Of a stretch of 64,000 bases of DNA, positions 13,542 through 24,303 are shown in pieces. Origin of the DNA: Parapristionchus giblindavisi (Eukaryota; Nematoda; Chromadorea; Rhabditida; Diplogasteridae); assembly GCA_943737045.1 (NCBI GenBank), contig CALSFV010000051.1:1-64000 (forward strand), read 5' to 3'. The position numbers and the translations under genes were made by a program. The first letter of the stretch is position 1, and the number at the start of each line of letters is the position of its first letter. The notes beneath the pieces were generated by a model. It saw nothing but the letters and a program-made list of their open reading frames with translations, ran no database searches and had not been told where the DNA came from.

Positions 13542-13749
13542 CTCTGGCATTTCCAAACTAGTAGTTTACTTACGTTACGTCACAGACTAGCAGTTTACTG
13601 TTAGTTTACTACTAGTGAAAGAGCATTTGACGAAACGCATTACCGTATTATACACCACTTCTAGTAAACTTACCTTTAACTAGCCGTAGACTTGCAAGTC
13701 TACGGCTAGTGTGAAATATAAGTAAACTACTAGTTTGAAAATACCAGAG
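13542..13749. mobile_element. ~208-bp palindromic MITE
   Basis: CTCTGGCATTTCCAAACTAG at the left pairs with CTAGTTTGAAAATACCAGAG at the right. An internal perfect hairpin (CTAGCCGTAGACTTG and its complement) lies at about 13678-13709. Confidence 0.6.
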
Positions 13750-14860
13750 GAAGGGAAGGGGGTGCTATCGCACAGGCAACGCACTAGCCGCTATATTGAT
13801 TGATCGACCGTTAAACGCAAATTTTAGATAAACCCTGATGATGTCATTGTGGAAGTCAGAATTGGTCATAATTAGCAAACGGCGATGTGTCTCGTTGAAC
13901 CGAATATCCTTAACCATCCCTCACCTACATGTTATCCAACCATCGATAGCGTGCCAAAGTCCTCTTCTTGGTCGTGTTCTTCGTAAGCGACGAGCGTCAC
14001 GATTGCGCTCCCTAAATCACGGGATACAATTTATAAAATCATATATCTAGTGGATCAATAAATCAATAATTCAATCCATCAATCAATAATCATACCGTAT
14101 TTGTACTTTCGCAAGCTTGAATCGTGTGAAATCGGTGATAGACTGTATGCTCGCCATCTTTACGTCGTGCTTCGCAACCGACAACAGTACGTGACGGGCG
14201 TCTGCAGAATCAGAATTTTTGCCTGGTTCTCCTGTGGGATGTTTAATTTAACTTAAAATTATTTTACATTGTAAGCACAATGTTGCAACACATGAGGGAG
14301 GGGAGGAAAAAACTCACTGTAATTGATCGGATAGGATAGATGGATTGTTATTTTTCATTCAGATACGTACTGGGTGCGAAAAAACGGCGGTCGACCCACC
14401 CGATTTGAGAAAAGAACACGTGAGGTTTGTTGCGTCATAGAAGGGGACATTTCGTGACCGAAATTCAGGGTAGGTACATAAAGTGTAGGGTAAGGAACCA
14501 TCTTATAAGTGAGCATTATCGATTATTCCAGATACAGATATCATAATATGGGAAAAACGAATTCATTTCAACAAACAGTGAGAAGGATACTATGAAACAC
14601 ATTCCATATAGGAATAGAGCGTGAAAGCAGGAGGGATTCACTTTCGTCTAGAGAATACGAGAGGGAAATGAGGTCGAGCGAGTGGTTTTCTCTCTTTAAT
14701 TAACTGTGTTAGAGAACAGATGGTTGAATAAATGAATATTTTATGTCATATTTTGACTAAAATACACACGTGCAATCAAAATGGAAATGGATGTGCTCAA
14801 TCTGCCAACTTTCGGTGAAAAATAATGTGGAAATAAAGTTTTGGGAAAATGACAACGACT
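13750..14860. other. Intergenic, no supported feature
   Basis: No coherent exon chain or recognisable repeat is seen. A plus-strand open frame of 70 codons at 13838 has no other support. Confidence 0.35.
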
Positions 14861-15013
14861 CCCCCCCCCCCCCCCCCCAAAACAACCTAATATAATATGA
14901 CGGAATTAAGAATGAGATAGCAGTAAGTTACTATAAAACTCAAAGCGCTTGGGTTTTATAGTAACTTACTGCTATCTCATTCTTAATTCCGTCATATTAT
15001 ATTAGGTTGTTTT
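14861..15013. repeat. C18 tract followed by a perfect 61-bp hairpin
   Basis: Eighteen C residues (14861-14878) directly abut an inverted repeat. Arms 14879-14939 and 14953-15013 are perfect complements over 61 bases, separated by a 13-base spacer. The arm begins AAAACAACCTAATATAATAT. The absence of mismatches suggests a recent MITE or active hairpin conversion. There is no coding content. Confidence 0.85.
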
Positions 15014-15441
15014 TAAAACTCTATCTTTTCGCATATTCTGTCATGCTTTCAATCCGTTTTTGTCTTACTTTTGTGTATACTTGAAATATGATACGATGAA
15101 TAGAAAGAAAATCATTAACTGAGAAATAATGATAGTCTATCTTGTCAAAGTAAAAACAATGAATTACATATATTCATCGAGATCAAACTACTGAAATAAT
15201 TTTGTACAATACACTTTATCAAGATTAACTAAGCAGTGAATCTGAAGTGTCTGAAATAATTAATAAAGAATAATGATCACATTATAATGTGATCAAACTA
15301 CAAAACCTGTATATGATTGAGCTGCTGTATATTCGCAATTCTTCTTTTCTCAATTCGAAAAATCGATTCGCGATCACAGATAGACCCAATATCTATAAGC
15401 CTCTTTTAAAGGTGAGCTAACCTCTATCTCAATGCTGTCCA

Positions 15442-15678
15442 TTAAGTCCATCTAACATCAAAAGAATTTACTGTCCGTGTAGTACTGTAGGTGAATTGAA
15501 AACCATATTCAAATCTTTCATTTATGACCTTCCTCACCTCGTTGATATCAGCATCTTCAAACCATTTGTCGTTTTGACATATCATTTTATCAGTGGTCTG
15601 ATCTTTCTTATCTATTAACCTCACCTTATTACCATTCATTTCAATCAATATTGAGCACGATCTCAGCTTCACTTCTCT
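15442..15678 (-). CDS. Possible terminal exon of a minus-strand gene
   Basis: A minus-strand open frame of about 78 codons ends TAA at 15442. Its start is not an ATG. An acceptor-like TATAG just upstream would join it in phase, so it may be a last exon. The protein is charged, with motifs NGNKVRLIDKKDQ and DKWFEDADINEVRKV, and has no recognised domain. A degenerate copy of the same sequence lies at 20230-20460, at the same place relative to the next gene copy. The unit therefore duplicated together with P1 and P2. The second copy carries stops and indels. The frame could also be upstream non-coding DNA of P1. Confidence 0.35.
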   Translation of the reverse strand, partial: REVKLRSCSILIEMNGNKVRLIDKKDQTTDKMICQNDKWFEDADINEVRKVINERFEYGFQFTYSTTRTVNSFDVRWT

Positions 15679-15853
15679 ATTTTATACTTATCTGTTTAGC
15701 ATTTAATTTTTTGTCTTATTTCTATATTTTGACATTGAAATTGAAACCACTCTCAACTCTATCAGCTTTTTCATGGGTGTTTCGTAGCTGGAATGCCATG
15801 TGGTTTCTCAATGCCGAATGCTTGTGACTCTAGGATTAGTTTTATTTATTTTT

Positions 15854-15860
15854 ATTTCAG
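15854..15860 (+). promoter_or_regulatory. Candidate trans-splice acceptor of P1
   Basis: TTTCAG ends at 15860, seven bases before the P1 ATG, with no upstream exon in frame. In nematodes this arrangement is typical of spliced-leader addition. An ordinary 5'-UTR intron is the alternative. Confidence 0.45.
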
Positions 15861-15867
15861 TTCTATC

Positions 15868-18800
15868 ATGGACTTCAAAAAACGTGAGGGATATTCTCTT
15901 GGAAAAGGACTCATCTACCAAATCTCTCAAGGTATGAGGGTTATATTCAGCGTATAAAATTCTCTATAATATTTCAGATGAATTTGTTAGTTCTTCTTAT
16001 TCAAGTCCTAATACAGTCATTACATGGATGAAAGGGTTTGTATTTTTCTTTTCTGTGATTTGGAAATCAAGGCGAAATTATATTTATTTTGCAAATGTAT
16101 TACAATTATTGATTACAAGTTATAATTATTGATTTTAGAACTAAACGTGCTCAGCATATATATGATTCTGGCGCAGAATTCGGAGGTGTGGCTAATGCCT
16201 TCTTCTGCGGACAGGTATCATTTTGATATTGACATGTCGAATAAAATTAATATTCAGACTAGAACAATAAAGAAAGCAGAACTAAAAAATGATCAAATAG
16301 TAGTCACAGAATCTGTAAAGGTTAATATTATTTTATGAGAATATTTTTTGTTTGCCATTTTTACAGATCGTAGAGGGATTTAAATGTTATTTCAAACTGC
16401 ATTGTTATCACTATTTCATTGAAAGAGATAATTATCCGAATGTCTCATTTGCAATTCCGGTCAATGAAGACTATCGATCGAGTCAGGGAATTAAATTTAA
16501 TATTCCGATTGGCAAACTAAGGGAACATTTCAAAGTCCATATACAAGGGTAAGTACTTGCACTATGTTTAGCGTATATGAGATATAGGAGATATAATGGG
16601 CTTTGTACTTACAATTCTACCGTTAAGTCCAGCGCGTTGGGGTTGCCTACCGGGGGGGGGGGGGGGGGTGGACATATCGGCAACGCCCATTTCGGCAACG
16701 AGTTATAAATCGGTTTGGAGATGGTGTATGGAAACAAAAATTGTACCATTGTTATCAGTGTGGGTGTACGGTATTGGGCTACCGTAACCGTCGGTAATCG
16801 CGAACTGATTTTTTTCATTCGACCCATGACCCGGGGTTCATGGTTGAAAATGGCCGAAGTCGAAAAATTCATGATGGACGGAGATCAAATAATAGTTGCT
16901 TTTATCTTAAAGGTGGACTCCCGCGAATATTTTCGTGAACAAACTGTGAAGACAGAAGGTTAGCAAAAGTTATTCCACGCACAGTACACTATTTACTTTA
17001 TGCTAATTCAGCTTATTGATCGCTTGAATCATGAATGAATCATGCTTGCAATCGCAGGCAAAGGCGCGCTTTTTGAAAATAAGAAATTTCGGCAATAGGA
17101 TTCGAACCCGCGACCATGCGATATCTAATCAGAAGTCATACCAGTGCGCTAAGGGATTGATGAGTGGTCACTCTATCTTCCTGCATATCAATTGGCATTT
17201 GCATAAGCGAGATACAAGAGATTTGCATGAACATTCGCGAGTGTCCACCTTTAATGGATACCGTAGCCCGAACTATCGTAATCGAACCGTAGTGTTCCGT
17301 AATTTTCGCTACAATATTGTAAGGTACGGCAGCTAGATTACGGTAGTTCGGGTTACGGTATCTAGAAAGATAGAAGTTGGCTAACTATTGATATAATGGC
17401 GACTAGTATTTGATCTCCGGCCATCATGAATTTTTCGACTTCGGCCATTTTCAACCATGAACCCCGGGTCATGGGTCGAATGAAAAAAATCAGTTCGCGA
17501 TTCCCGACGGTTACGGTATCCCAATACCGTACACCCACACTGATAACAATGGTACAATTTTTGTTTTCATACACCATCTCCCAACCGATTTATAACTCGT
17601 TGCCGAAATGGGCGTTGCCGAAATGTCCACCCCCCCTTGCCTACGGATGGTGCGAGTCGAAGGAGGTGTGGCACAGTACAGTACCAATTCTTGGTGAATG
17701 ATAGTGGAGTTCGTCCGCGGGATCTGGCGCGATATGCTGAGGATATTCCTGTCATCAAGGTGCTAGGTGATATGTGAAATACCAGGCAGTGAGGATTGAC
17801 GGTTTTGGACGGATTTTCATACTATTCGGTTTTGCCATAATAAAAAAAACAAAATACAAGAAACATACATTTAAAAATCTCAAGAAACAATCACAAATGA
17901 AGGAAAAATTGTTACTTTAGAAATTCTCAATATACCTGCGATATGAATGCCAATATCCAATAAATGCCAGTACCGATTAATTACTATTGTAGCATGAGCA
18001 TGCACTTTTTAAACAGTGAAAAAATACTTTAAAAGAACGAAAATACTTCACAACTTCAAGTAATGAGGCATGTGGTCATTTTGGGATAATGTAGTCTGGA
18101 ATCCTTCTAAATTAAAAGCAGACCCTATGTCTCGGTATGCATTGTGTGACATGTATGAGTAGACTACATAAAAATTTCAAGGCTAACTACAAGAAAAGTT
18201 ATCCTCAACAAAAAAATGTTTTCCTTCCGGCCACCACTGTACATACACAGAGATTAATTTTTCCTGAGTGGTGTCAGTTGGCGAACGATTTCCCGTATTC
18301 AGACAAATGTATATGGATAAATCGCTGGTTTTTGGGGTACATTTCGCCCGAATGTGAGCAAATCGTGTACACAAGTATTGAAAGTTGGGAAATATGTTGC
18401 CATATTTGGGAAGATTTATCTCTGTGTATTAGGAAATTATTGACTTATATGGCTGAAATAATTCTCTTTTGGTACCTTATCTATTTAAAAAAAATAACAA
18501 AATACTCAAAATGAAATTCCAGAAACTTCTTATTCTCTATAACAAAAACTAACGATTCTACCATCGTTCGTCGATATAAAGCAGATTCAGACGAATATTT
18601 GGAGAAAAATGACTTACCAACGGTACGCTTTAGATATTCGATCGATTCATGATATTGATTGATTACAGATCTATAATCAATCAATGACATTCAATAATTA
18701 TTTATTTTATTTGTCTGATAAAGGAGATTTAATATCAGTGGATATGAATGATCTCTCATATGAAATTATGAAGACGAAGTAAGAGGAAATAATTAGAATG

Positions 18801-19496
18801 ATAATAGAGGGATACCTGAGCTAATTTTACTGTCCGCTCTAGCAGCGCTCTCCTGTAGACAAAGATAAAGAGATCAATGCCAGAGCGGAGAGGTTCAAAT
18901 TAGCTCGGGATGTGCCTGAGTTAAAGGAATTTTTTTCAAGCATGGCCCCAAGTTCGCAGATTGTTGGAATTGATCAGAATGGAATTGTGAATGTACAGAC
19001 GCACTGGGCCTACGATATTGTTGATCTGCTTTCGGCTAAACTGCCAGAGAAGTATCTTGTAAGTTGAATCTCTCCCTTCCTCATTTTTTTATCTCACTCA
19101 TTATGTTTTAATAACAGGCAAATAAACCTAAACTGATCGATTCAAATAACAAGGAAACGGAAGAACTCGTGAAGAGAATTGAAGAACTCGAAAGAAAAGT
19201 CGAGAATGAGAAGAAAGAGAAAGAAAACGTTTTGAAGACAAAAAACATGTTTGAAAAGATAGTCGAAAACGAGCAAAAGAGCAGAAATGAATTAGAAAGA
19301 AAACTAGAAGACAAGGAGAAGAAAGAAGCAGAACTAGAGAAGCAAAATGAATCATTGGTGGAGGAAATGAAAGATTTGAAGTTAAAATATAATAAACTAC
19401 TACTTAGAGTAAGATATTAGCAAATTTAATATGGTTAATAATTGAATCTACTTTCAGGTTTCAACATGGGATAGTGATCATGCTGTGAAGAAGTAA
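15868..19496 (+). CDS. P1: ten-exon protein with C-terminal coiled coil, unrecognised family
   Basis: Exons I join: 15868-15931, 15978-16035, 16139-16214, 16258-16320, 16367-16548, 18523-18622, 18669-18778, 18941-19058, 19118-19408 and 19458-19496. All junctions are GT-AG with phases that keep one frame, giving 366 aa and ending TAA. Residues 1-257 form a compact domain with motifs FKKREGYSLGKG, YFIERDNYPNVSFAI and SVDMNDLSYEIMKT. Residues 258-354 are one exon rich in Glu and Lys, a clear coiled coil (KRIEELERKVENEKKEKEN). There is no signal peptide or membrane segment, so an intracellular protein is likely. P2 (24304-26591) repeats exons 1-8 with nearly the same lengths, which strongly supports the model. 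Intron 5 is about 2 kb because it holds a foldback transposon. I do not recognise the family, so function is unknown. Confidence 0.8.
16908..17254. mobile_element. Nested element with tRNA-like core
   Basis: TTAAAGGTGGACTCCCGCGA at 16908 mirrors CGCGAGTGTCCACCTTTAA ending near 17254. On the minus strand the core at 17085-17160 carries a tRNA-like B-box (GGTTCGAATCC) and an A-box-like TAGCGCACTGG, so it is probably SINE-derived. Related ends occur at 55872 and 57540. Confidence 0.5.
17085..17160 (-). repeat. tRNA-like SINE core
   Basis: Read on the minus strand it shows an A-box-like segment, a plausible spacer and the B-box GGTTCGAATCC. It lies inside a transposon and no mature tRNA fold is evident, so it is called SINE-like rather than a tRNA gene. 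Confidence 0.5.
18815..18909. mobile_element. Short MITE in P1 intron 7
   Basis: GAGCTAATTTT at the left mirrors AAATTAGCTC at the right, with a GCTCTAGCAGCGCTCTCCTG core. It explains why intron 7 of P1 is longer than its neighbours. A related sequence sits near 29185-29260. Confidence 0.5.
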
Positions 19497-20576
19497 TAAT
19501 TATTTTACTCGGAGATTGCCAACTTGCCCATATATGGACATTTCGTTATTGATAATATCATAGTCAATTTTGTTTTCTATGTATTTTCCATTATTTTAGT
19601 ATATATACCACTTACTGTGTTCAATAATATCTATAAAGTAGATAGTACTTTCCACTTTATTCAAAGCAGTATGCAAGGAATGAAACGGTTCAAATAACAA
19701 AGACACTTCGACATCATTTATGTTTCAATTTTGTAGCTGATGAAAAATTTAAGCGATTTTTCGAAACAGTTATTTCCGGTTAACACTTCTTGAAAAGGAG
19801 AAGCGAACTATGACAAAATATCACGTGCAACTATAACAACGATCAAATTCGAACCCGACCTTAGTTTTACAACCAAAGAAAAATGGTTGTTCTTGAACAG
19901 ACGATACTAGATAAATTCTGTTATACTACACGGCACCCTCGGCTTCATTGATTGGGGTAGGTAGTGATGCGGTTCTACCCTATTCCGCCCCGTACGGTAC
20001 AAGTGTAGAAGAGCACGTCGAACACTGTGTAAAGGGGACATAATTTTAAAAATCAAATATAGTCAAGGAAAGAGAGTAGACAAATGAAACTTATCACATT
20101 TGCTTATCAATAGGCCTTTGATGTAGGAAAAAATGCCAGAGTGTATAGCAATTTCTATCGACCTAGAAAATGGGTCCAAAGTAGGGCATAAAAGTGCAAA
20201 GACTTTTGGAACACCCTAATCGTACTCAACGTAGTTGAAACTCAATATGATTGACGAAAAATTGATTCACCTGAAATCAATATTGAAATCTTTTAAAACC
20301 TTCCTCGTCTCTTTGATAACAGCATGTTCAAATCATTTGTCTTTTCCACATTTCAATCCATAGTCACATTGTCTTATCACTCATTTCTTTCTTATCTTTC
20401 TTATCTTTTAATCGCCACCTTTCCTTACTAGCATTTTTAAATATTTTTTTCAATCGAGTATTGGCCACGATCCTAACTTCACTTCTCCTTTGTTTTGTTG
20501 TTTTCGTTTATCTTGTGATTTTTTTTTAGAAAGACGAGAGTGGTAGAGAAGGAGGATAGCGGAGGCGATTTTATTT
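19497..20576. other. 3' flank of P1 and upstream region of P2
   Basis: The 3' flank at 19500-19790 is conserved with the P2 flank at 26640-26945 (for example CGGAGATTGCCAACTTGCCC). Sequence from about 20230 resembles the region upstream of P1 (15440-15680). No intact gene is seen. Confidence 0.55.
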
Positions 20577-20581
20577 CTAAT

Positions 20582-20829
20582 TGTTGTGTAGTGTAATCTA
20601 ATCTATTTAGCATAATATAATTATCATATAGCTAAGGCATAATAGTCATTGTGCATTATCCCTAATTATCATATCTATTACTCTACACATGATTCTCTAT
20701 TTCATTCTTAGCTTAGCGTAGGTCCAAAGTAGGTCTCTTCTATTCTAGTCTTAGCCTCGAACTCTATATTATTTGTGATAAACTTGTATTGGTTACTACT
20801 CTAGTCTCCACATATCAAGGTATCCAACA
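20582..20829 (+). repeat. 5' LTR
   Basis: 248 bp, identical by eye to 23920-24167. Likely contains the promoter and polyadenylation signals of the element. Confidence 0.93.
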
Positions 20830-20830
20830 T

Positions 20831-20848
20831 TGGCGACCAGGATCTTAG
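20831..20848 (+). other. Primer-binding site
   Basis: TGGCGACCAGGATCTTAG starts one base after the 5' LTR. Its complement ends in CCA, as a tRNA 3' end should. The tRNA species was not determined. Confidence 0.7.
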
Positions 20849-21494
20849 ATTAAGGTTTAAGACTTAGGATTGGGATTAGACTTTGACTTTACCTAGTTTT
20901 GCTAAGAATCAGTATCTGGTAAGTTTCTGGTAAGTCGTGGCTGGCAAAGCATAGATCTTAGCCTGGAGATAGCCACTGTGACTGGTGTCTGTGGATATTG
21001 TAACACCTGGAGATAGTCACTGTGACCGGCACTTCGATACGCTCGATTGTTGCTGCGATTGGTCACGGCCCTTGGCTCTGCTATCTTGTGATCCACACCT
21101 GATATTGAAAGCAACCATTGTAAGAGCCGAGTGTAACCTGTACCACCGTTGTGATTCCCGGTTGGATACTGTATCGCTATTGTGATACCGAGGTTGACAC
21201 AGGTCTGATCAAGATCACCGTATCTTAAGATCGTTGTCCATTGAGACTAGAGACCAAAGATCAGAGACCAAAGGTCATAGATCATTCTGATACCAGAGAC
21301 TGGAGATCAAAGATCATCCACCAGATAACTGAGATCAAAGATCGAAGCACCGTACACGATACGAGTAGCAAGCACATAATAGATCAAAGATCAGAGCACC
21401 GTACACGATACGAGTAGCTAGTACACATCAGGTCATAGACAGTACAGACTATAGAGTACGTGATAGTTATCATTGAACAGTACAGACTATAATC

Positions 21495-23861
21495 ATGACT
21501 GATTCAGGTGGAACCAAATCGACCGATTCAAATGGAATGAAGTCGATGATGGATACGTTCATGAAGATGATGCTCAAGATGCAAGAAGAGTCTGATAAGA
21601 GAGTTGAGAAACTAATCAGATCTCTCGATGAATCGAATGGAGCGAGAGTTACGACTGATCCTACAGTAACCTCAGGTGACAGTAGCCAAGGTGTGCATAC
21701 TGTAAGTGGCCCATCGATTGATGCACTTGAAGCTAGAATAAATGAGTTCCAATATGAACCTGAAGATGAGTGTACGTTCGAGAATTGGTATGATAGATAC
21801 AAAGACATTTTCGAACATGATATGATTCACTTAGATGAGAAACTCAGAGTGAGAATCTTGTTGAGACATCTGAGTACAAAATGCAATTCACAGTATAAGA
21901 ATCATTTGTCGCCTAAAGATGTGTATAATGAGACATTTGAGAATACAGTGAAAGAATTGACTAATCTATTCGGTAGACAAGTTTCTGATTTTGAACTACG
22001 TCTAAGATTTCTCAATCAAAGAATGTCTATACTTGGATTGACTGATGTCAAGAAATTTGCATCTGAAGTCAACAATCTATATCAGAAGGGAAAGATGAAG
22101 GAGATTACAGAAGACGAATTGAAGGTCACTGTATTCCTTGCAGGTCTTGATCTACCAAACCTGAAAAAGGCTCGAACAAATCTGATGAACATTGTGAATA
22201 ACAAACAAGATATCACTTTGAATGAACTTGTAGAGAAGTTCTCTACCCTTCAAGCACTTGAAAGAGATGTTGCTGCAATAGAAGTTCAAAATAATGTCTA
22301 CTTGTTACGTGATAATAAGTCGGACAAAGTGAACGATGAGACCGCTGAGGTTGATTCGGAGACAAAAAGTGATAAGAGTTCATCAGATACTAAATGTGCA
22401 TATTGTGATAGACATGGTCATGCAGTGCATGAATGCTGGAAGAAATATCCAGATAAACGACCAAAGAAGAAAGATTACAAAAGAAATAAATTCTATAAGA
22501 GAAAGAATAGCAATGCTGTGTTCTGTAATCAGGTCGTCGATAATAGAGTCTATGCACAAGTCAATGTTAATGGAAAGAACATTGAATTCCGAGTAGATAC
22601 TGGTTCAGATCTAACCTTTATCTCCAAGAATGTATGGAAAACACTGGGATCTCCCACCCTAAAAGAGGGAAGAATACAGGCTAAGTGTGCAAATGGCACA
22701 AGTGTATCCATACTCGGAAAATTTCATTGTAAAATGAAATATAAGAATGATGAGAATAGGGGATTTGTTTATGTAGCAGATTCACCTGTAAATTTAATCG
22801 GAACTGATTGGTTCTGGAAACTGAATCTCATCAGATCATTACAGAAGGAAGTTGAAGATCAACTCGTAATGAATCAAATCAAGAATCCAGTCAAGGTACC
22901 ACTTGAACCACGGCCATCAACTGATAGACCAATGGAGCGAATTCACGTTGAATTCGCAGGACCTATGAATGGAAAGAATTACTTGATTATCGTAGATGCA
23001 CACAGTAAATGGCCTGAAGTAATAGAAATGGAAAGAATAGATACTAATTCTATCATCACACGCATTCACAAGTTCATATCTGCATATGGTTGTCCAGAAA
23101 CATTGGTCAGTGATAACGGAACACAATTCACTTCGAGTGATTTCCGAGAATACTGTAACAAGTACGGTATCAAGCACGTCCTGACTCCACCATATCATCC
23201 TCATTCAAATGGTCAAGCAGAACGGTTCGTTGATATATTCAAGCGAACGCTCCTCAAACTGAAAGGAGAACGACCTGAAGTAGAGAATGTTCAAACATTC
23301 CTCATGTCTTATCGATCGAATCCGAATAGACAACTAGCTGATAAGTCACCAGCTGAAGTATTCCTCGGACGAAAACTGAGAACAAGACTAAGTCTCTTGG
23401 TTCCAAGTCGTAGATCAGATAAGAAGGATGAAGATATGAAAAACCAGTTTGACCTGAAACATGGTGCAAAACACAAAGAATTCAAAACTGGTGATAAAGT
23501 CTACTACCGTGATAAAGATGGACCTAATAATGTGAAATGTAGTGAAGCTATCATTGTAGATAAACTCGGTCGAGTTGTTTATCTCATTGATAAGGGAGGA
23601 AGGAGAATGAAGGCTCATGCCCATCAATTAATCTCCCGAAGAGATCAAGATGAAGATGATATACTTGATCTTCATATCGATTCATTCGATATCAAGAAGC
23701 CGACAGAAGAAACTACGAAGGATAATTCAACTGGAGCTGTCATCGTCATGCCTATCCCAGACCCCTCAAGCAAGGCATATCATCGTCCGGTCAGAGACCG
23801 AAGGCCCGTTGTTAGTAATACCTCCGAATGTAGTAGTTACGTTAGTTCAATTGTAAATTAG
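21495..23861 (+). CDS. Gag-protease-integrase polyprotein lacking RT/RNase H
   Basis: A 788-aa uninterrupted frame within the LTR element. Residues 1 to about 290 look Gag-like, hydrophilic and helical. A CCHC zinc knuckle (CAYCDRHGHAVHEC) spans residues 301-314. An aspartic protease motif DTGS lies at 368-371. From about 480 there is a retroviral-type integrase core with D501, D540 and E576 (D-35-E spacing) in the motifs VDAHSKWPE, SDNGTQF and PYHPHSNGQAER, typical of Ty3/Gypsy. The usual RT and RNase H, about 500-600 aa between protease and integrase, are missing. The join keeps the frame open. The ATG at 21495 follows an untranslated leader of about 650 bases. Shadow frames on both strands are ignored. 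Confidence 0.92.
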   Translation: MTDSGGTKSTDSNGMKSMMDTFMKMMLKMQEESDKRVEKLIRSLDESNGARVTTDPTVTSGDSSQGVHTVSGPSIDALEARINEFQYEPEDECTFENWYDRYKDIFEHDMIHLDEKLRVRILLRHLSTKCNSQYKNHLSPKDVYNETFENTVKELTNLFGRQVSDFELRLRFLNQRMSILGLTDVKKFASEVNNLYQKGKMKEITEDELKVTVFLAGLDLPNLKKARTNLMNIVNNKQDITLNELVEKFSTLQALERDVAAIEVQNNVYLLRDNKSDKVNDETAEVDSETKSDKSSSDTKCAYCDRHGHAVHECWKKYPDKRPKKKDYKRNKFYKRKNSNAVFCNQVVDNRVYAQVNVNGKNIEFRVDTGSDLTFISKNVWKTLGSPTLKEGRIQAKCANGTSVSILGKFHCKMKYKNDENRGFVYVADSPVNLIGTDWFWKLNLIRSLQKEVEDQLVMNQIKNPVKVPLEPRPSTDRPMERIHVEFAGPMNGKNYLIIVDAHSKWPEVIEMERIDTNSIITRIHKFISAYGCPETLVSDNGTQFTSSDFREYCNKYGIKHVLTPPYHPHSNGQAERFVDIFKRTLLKLKGERPEVENVQTFLMSYRSNPNRQLADKSPAEVFLGRKLRTRLSLLVPSRRSDKKDEDMKNQFDLKHGAKHKEFKTGDKVYYRDKDGPNNVKCSEAIIVDKLGRVVYLIDKGGRRMKAHAHQLISRRDQDEDDILDLHIDSFDIKKPTEETTKDNSTGAVIVMPIPDPSSKAYHRPVRDRRPVVSNTSECSSYVSSIVN

Positions 23862-23910
23862 TTTTTATTGTATTGATTATCGATTCTGTTGTCTTTAACT
23901 TAGAATCTTA

Positions 23911-23919
23911 GGAAGGAGG
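23911..23919 (+). other. Polypurine tract
   Basis: GGAAGGAGG lies immediately before the 3' LTR, the expected place for plus-strand priming. Confidence 0.7.
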
Positions 23920-24167
23920 TGTTGTGTAGTGTAATCTAATCTATTTAGCATAATATAATTATCATATAGCTAAGGCATAATAGTCATTGTGCATTATCCC
24001 TAATTATCATATCTATTACTCTACACATGATTCTCTATTTCATTCTTAGCTTAGCGTAGGTCCAAAGTAGGTCTCTTCTATTCTAGTCTTAGCCTCGAAC
24101 TCTATATTATTTGTGATAAACTTGTATTGGTTACTACTCTAGTCTCCACATATCAAGGTATCCAACA
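23920..24167 (+). repeat. 3' LTR
   Basis: Identical by eye to the 5' LTR; followed by the CTAAT target duplication. Confidence 0.93.
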
Positions 24168-24292
24168 CTAATTCTATCTTTCTTGTCTCTTATCTTTATA
24201 TTCCATCCCTAATTTCTACCTTTCGCCAAGGAATCAAATTTATTTTTGTCTTGTTTTTCGTATTTCTGAAATTTGTTTTATTTTAATAATAT

Positions 24293-24299
24293 AATTCAG
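24293..24299 (+). promoter_or_regulatory. Candidate trans-splice acceptor of P2
   Basis: AATTCAG ends four bases before the first ATG of P2, matching the position of the acceptor before P1. Confidence 0.4.
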
Positions 24300-24303
24300 T
24301 TGA

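Larger units (their letters stand above)
16651..17636. mobile_element. hAT-like foldback in P1 intron 5
   Basis: Flanked by an 8-bp direct repeat TTGCCTAC (16643-16650 and 17637-17644). It starts with a long G run and ends with a C run. Arms of about 240 bp (16670-16905 and 17398-17625) are near-perfect complements carrying ATGACCCGGGGTTCATGG. Short open frames in the two arms are mirror products, not genes. Confidence 0.75.
20582..24167 (+). mobile_element. Internally deleted Ty3/Gypsy-like LTR retrotransposon
   Basis: Complete 3,586-bp insertion. The two 248-bp LTRs look identical base for base, and each begins TGTTG and ends CAACA. The flanking 5-bp target duplication CTAAT occupies 20577-20581 and 24168-24172. 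The internal region has a primer-binding site, one long ORF and a purine tract. Identical LTRs and an open ORF imply recent insertion. Reverse transcriptase and RNase H are absent, so mobilisation would need help in trans. It sits between P1 and P2 in the upstream region of P2. Confidence 0.93.

Noticed and set aside
18137..18514. 125-codon plus-strand frame in P1 intron 5
   Set aside because: P2 has no counterpart, the exon 5 to exon 6 join without it keeps frame, and it shows no known motif. It may be transposon-derived.
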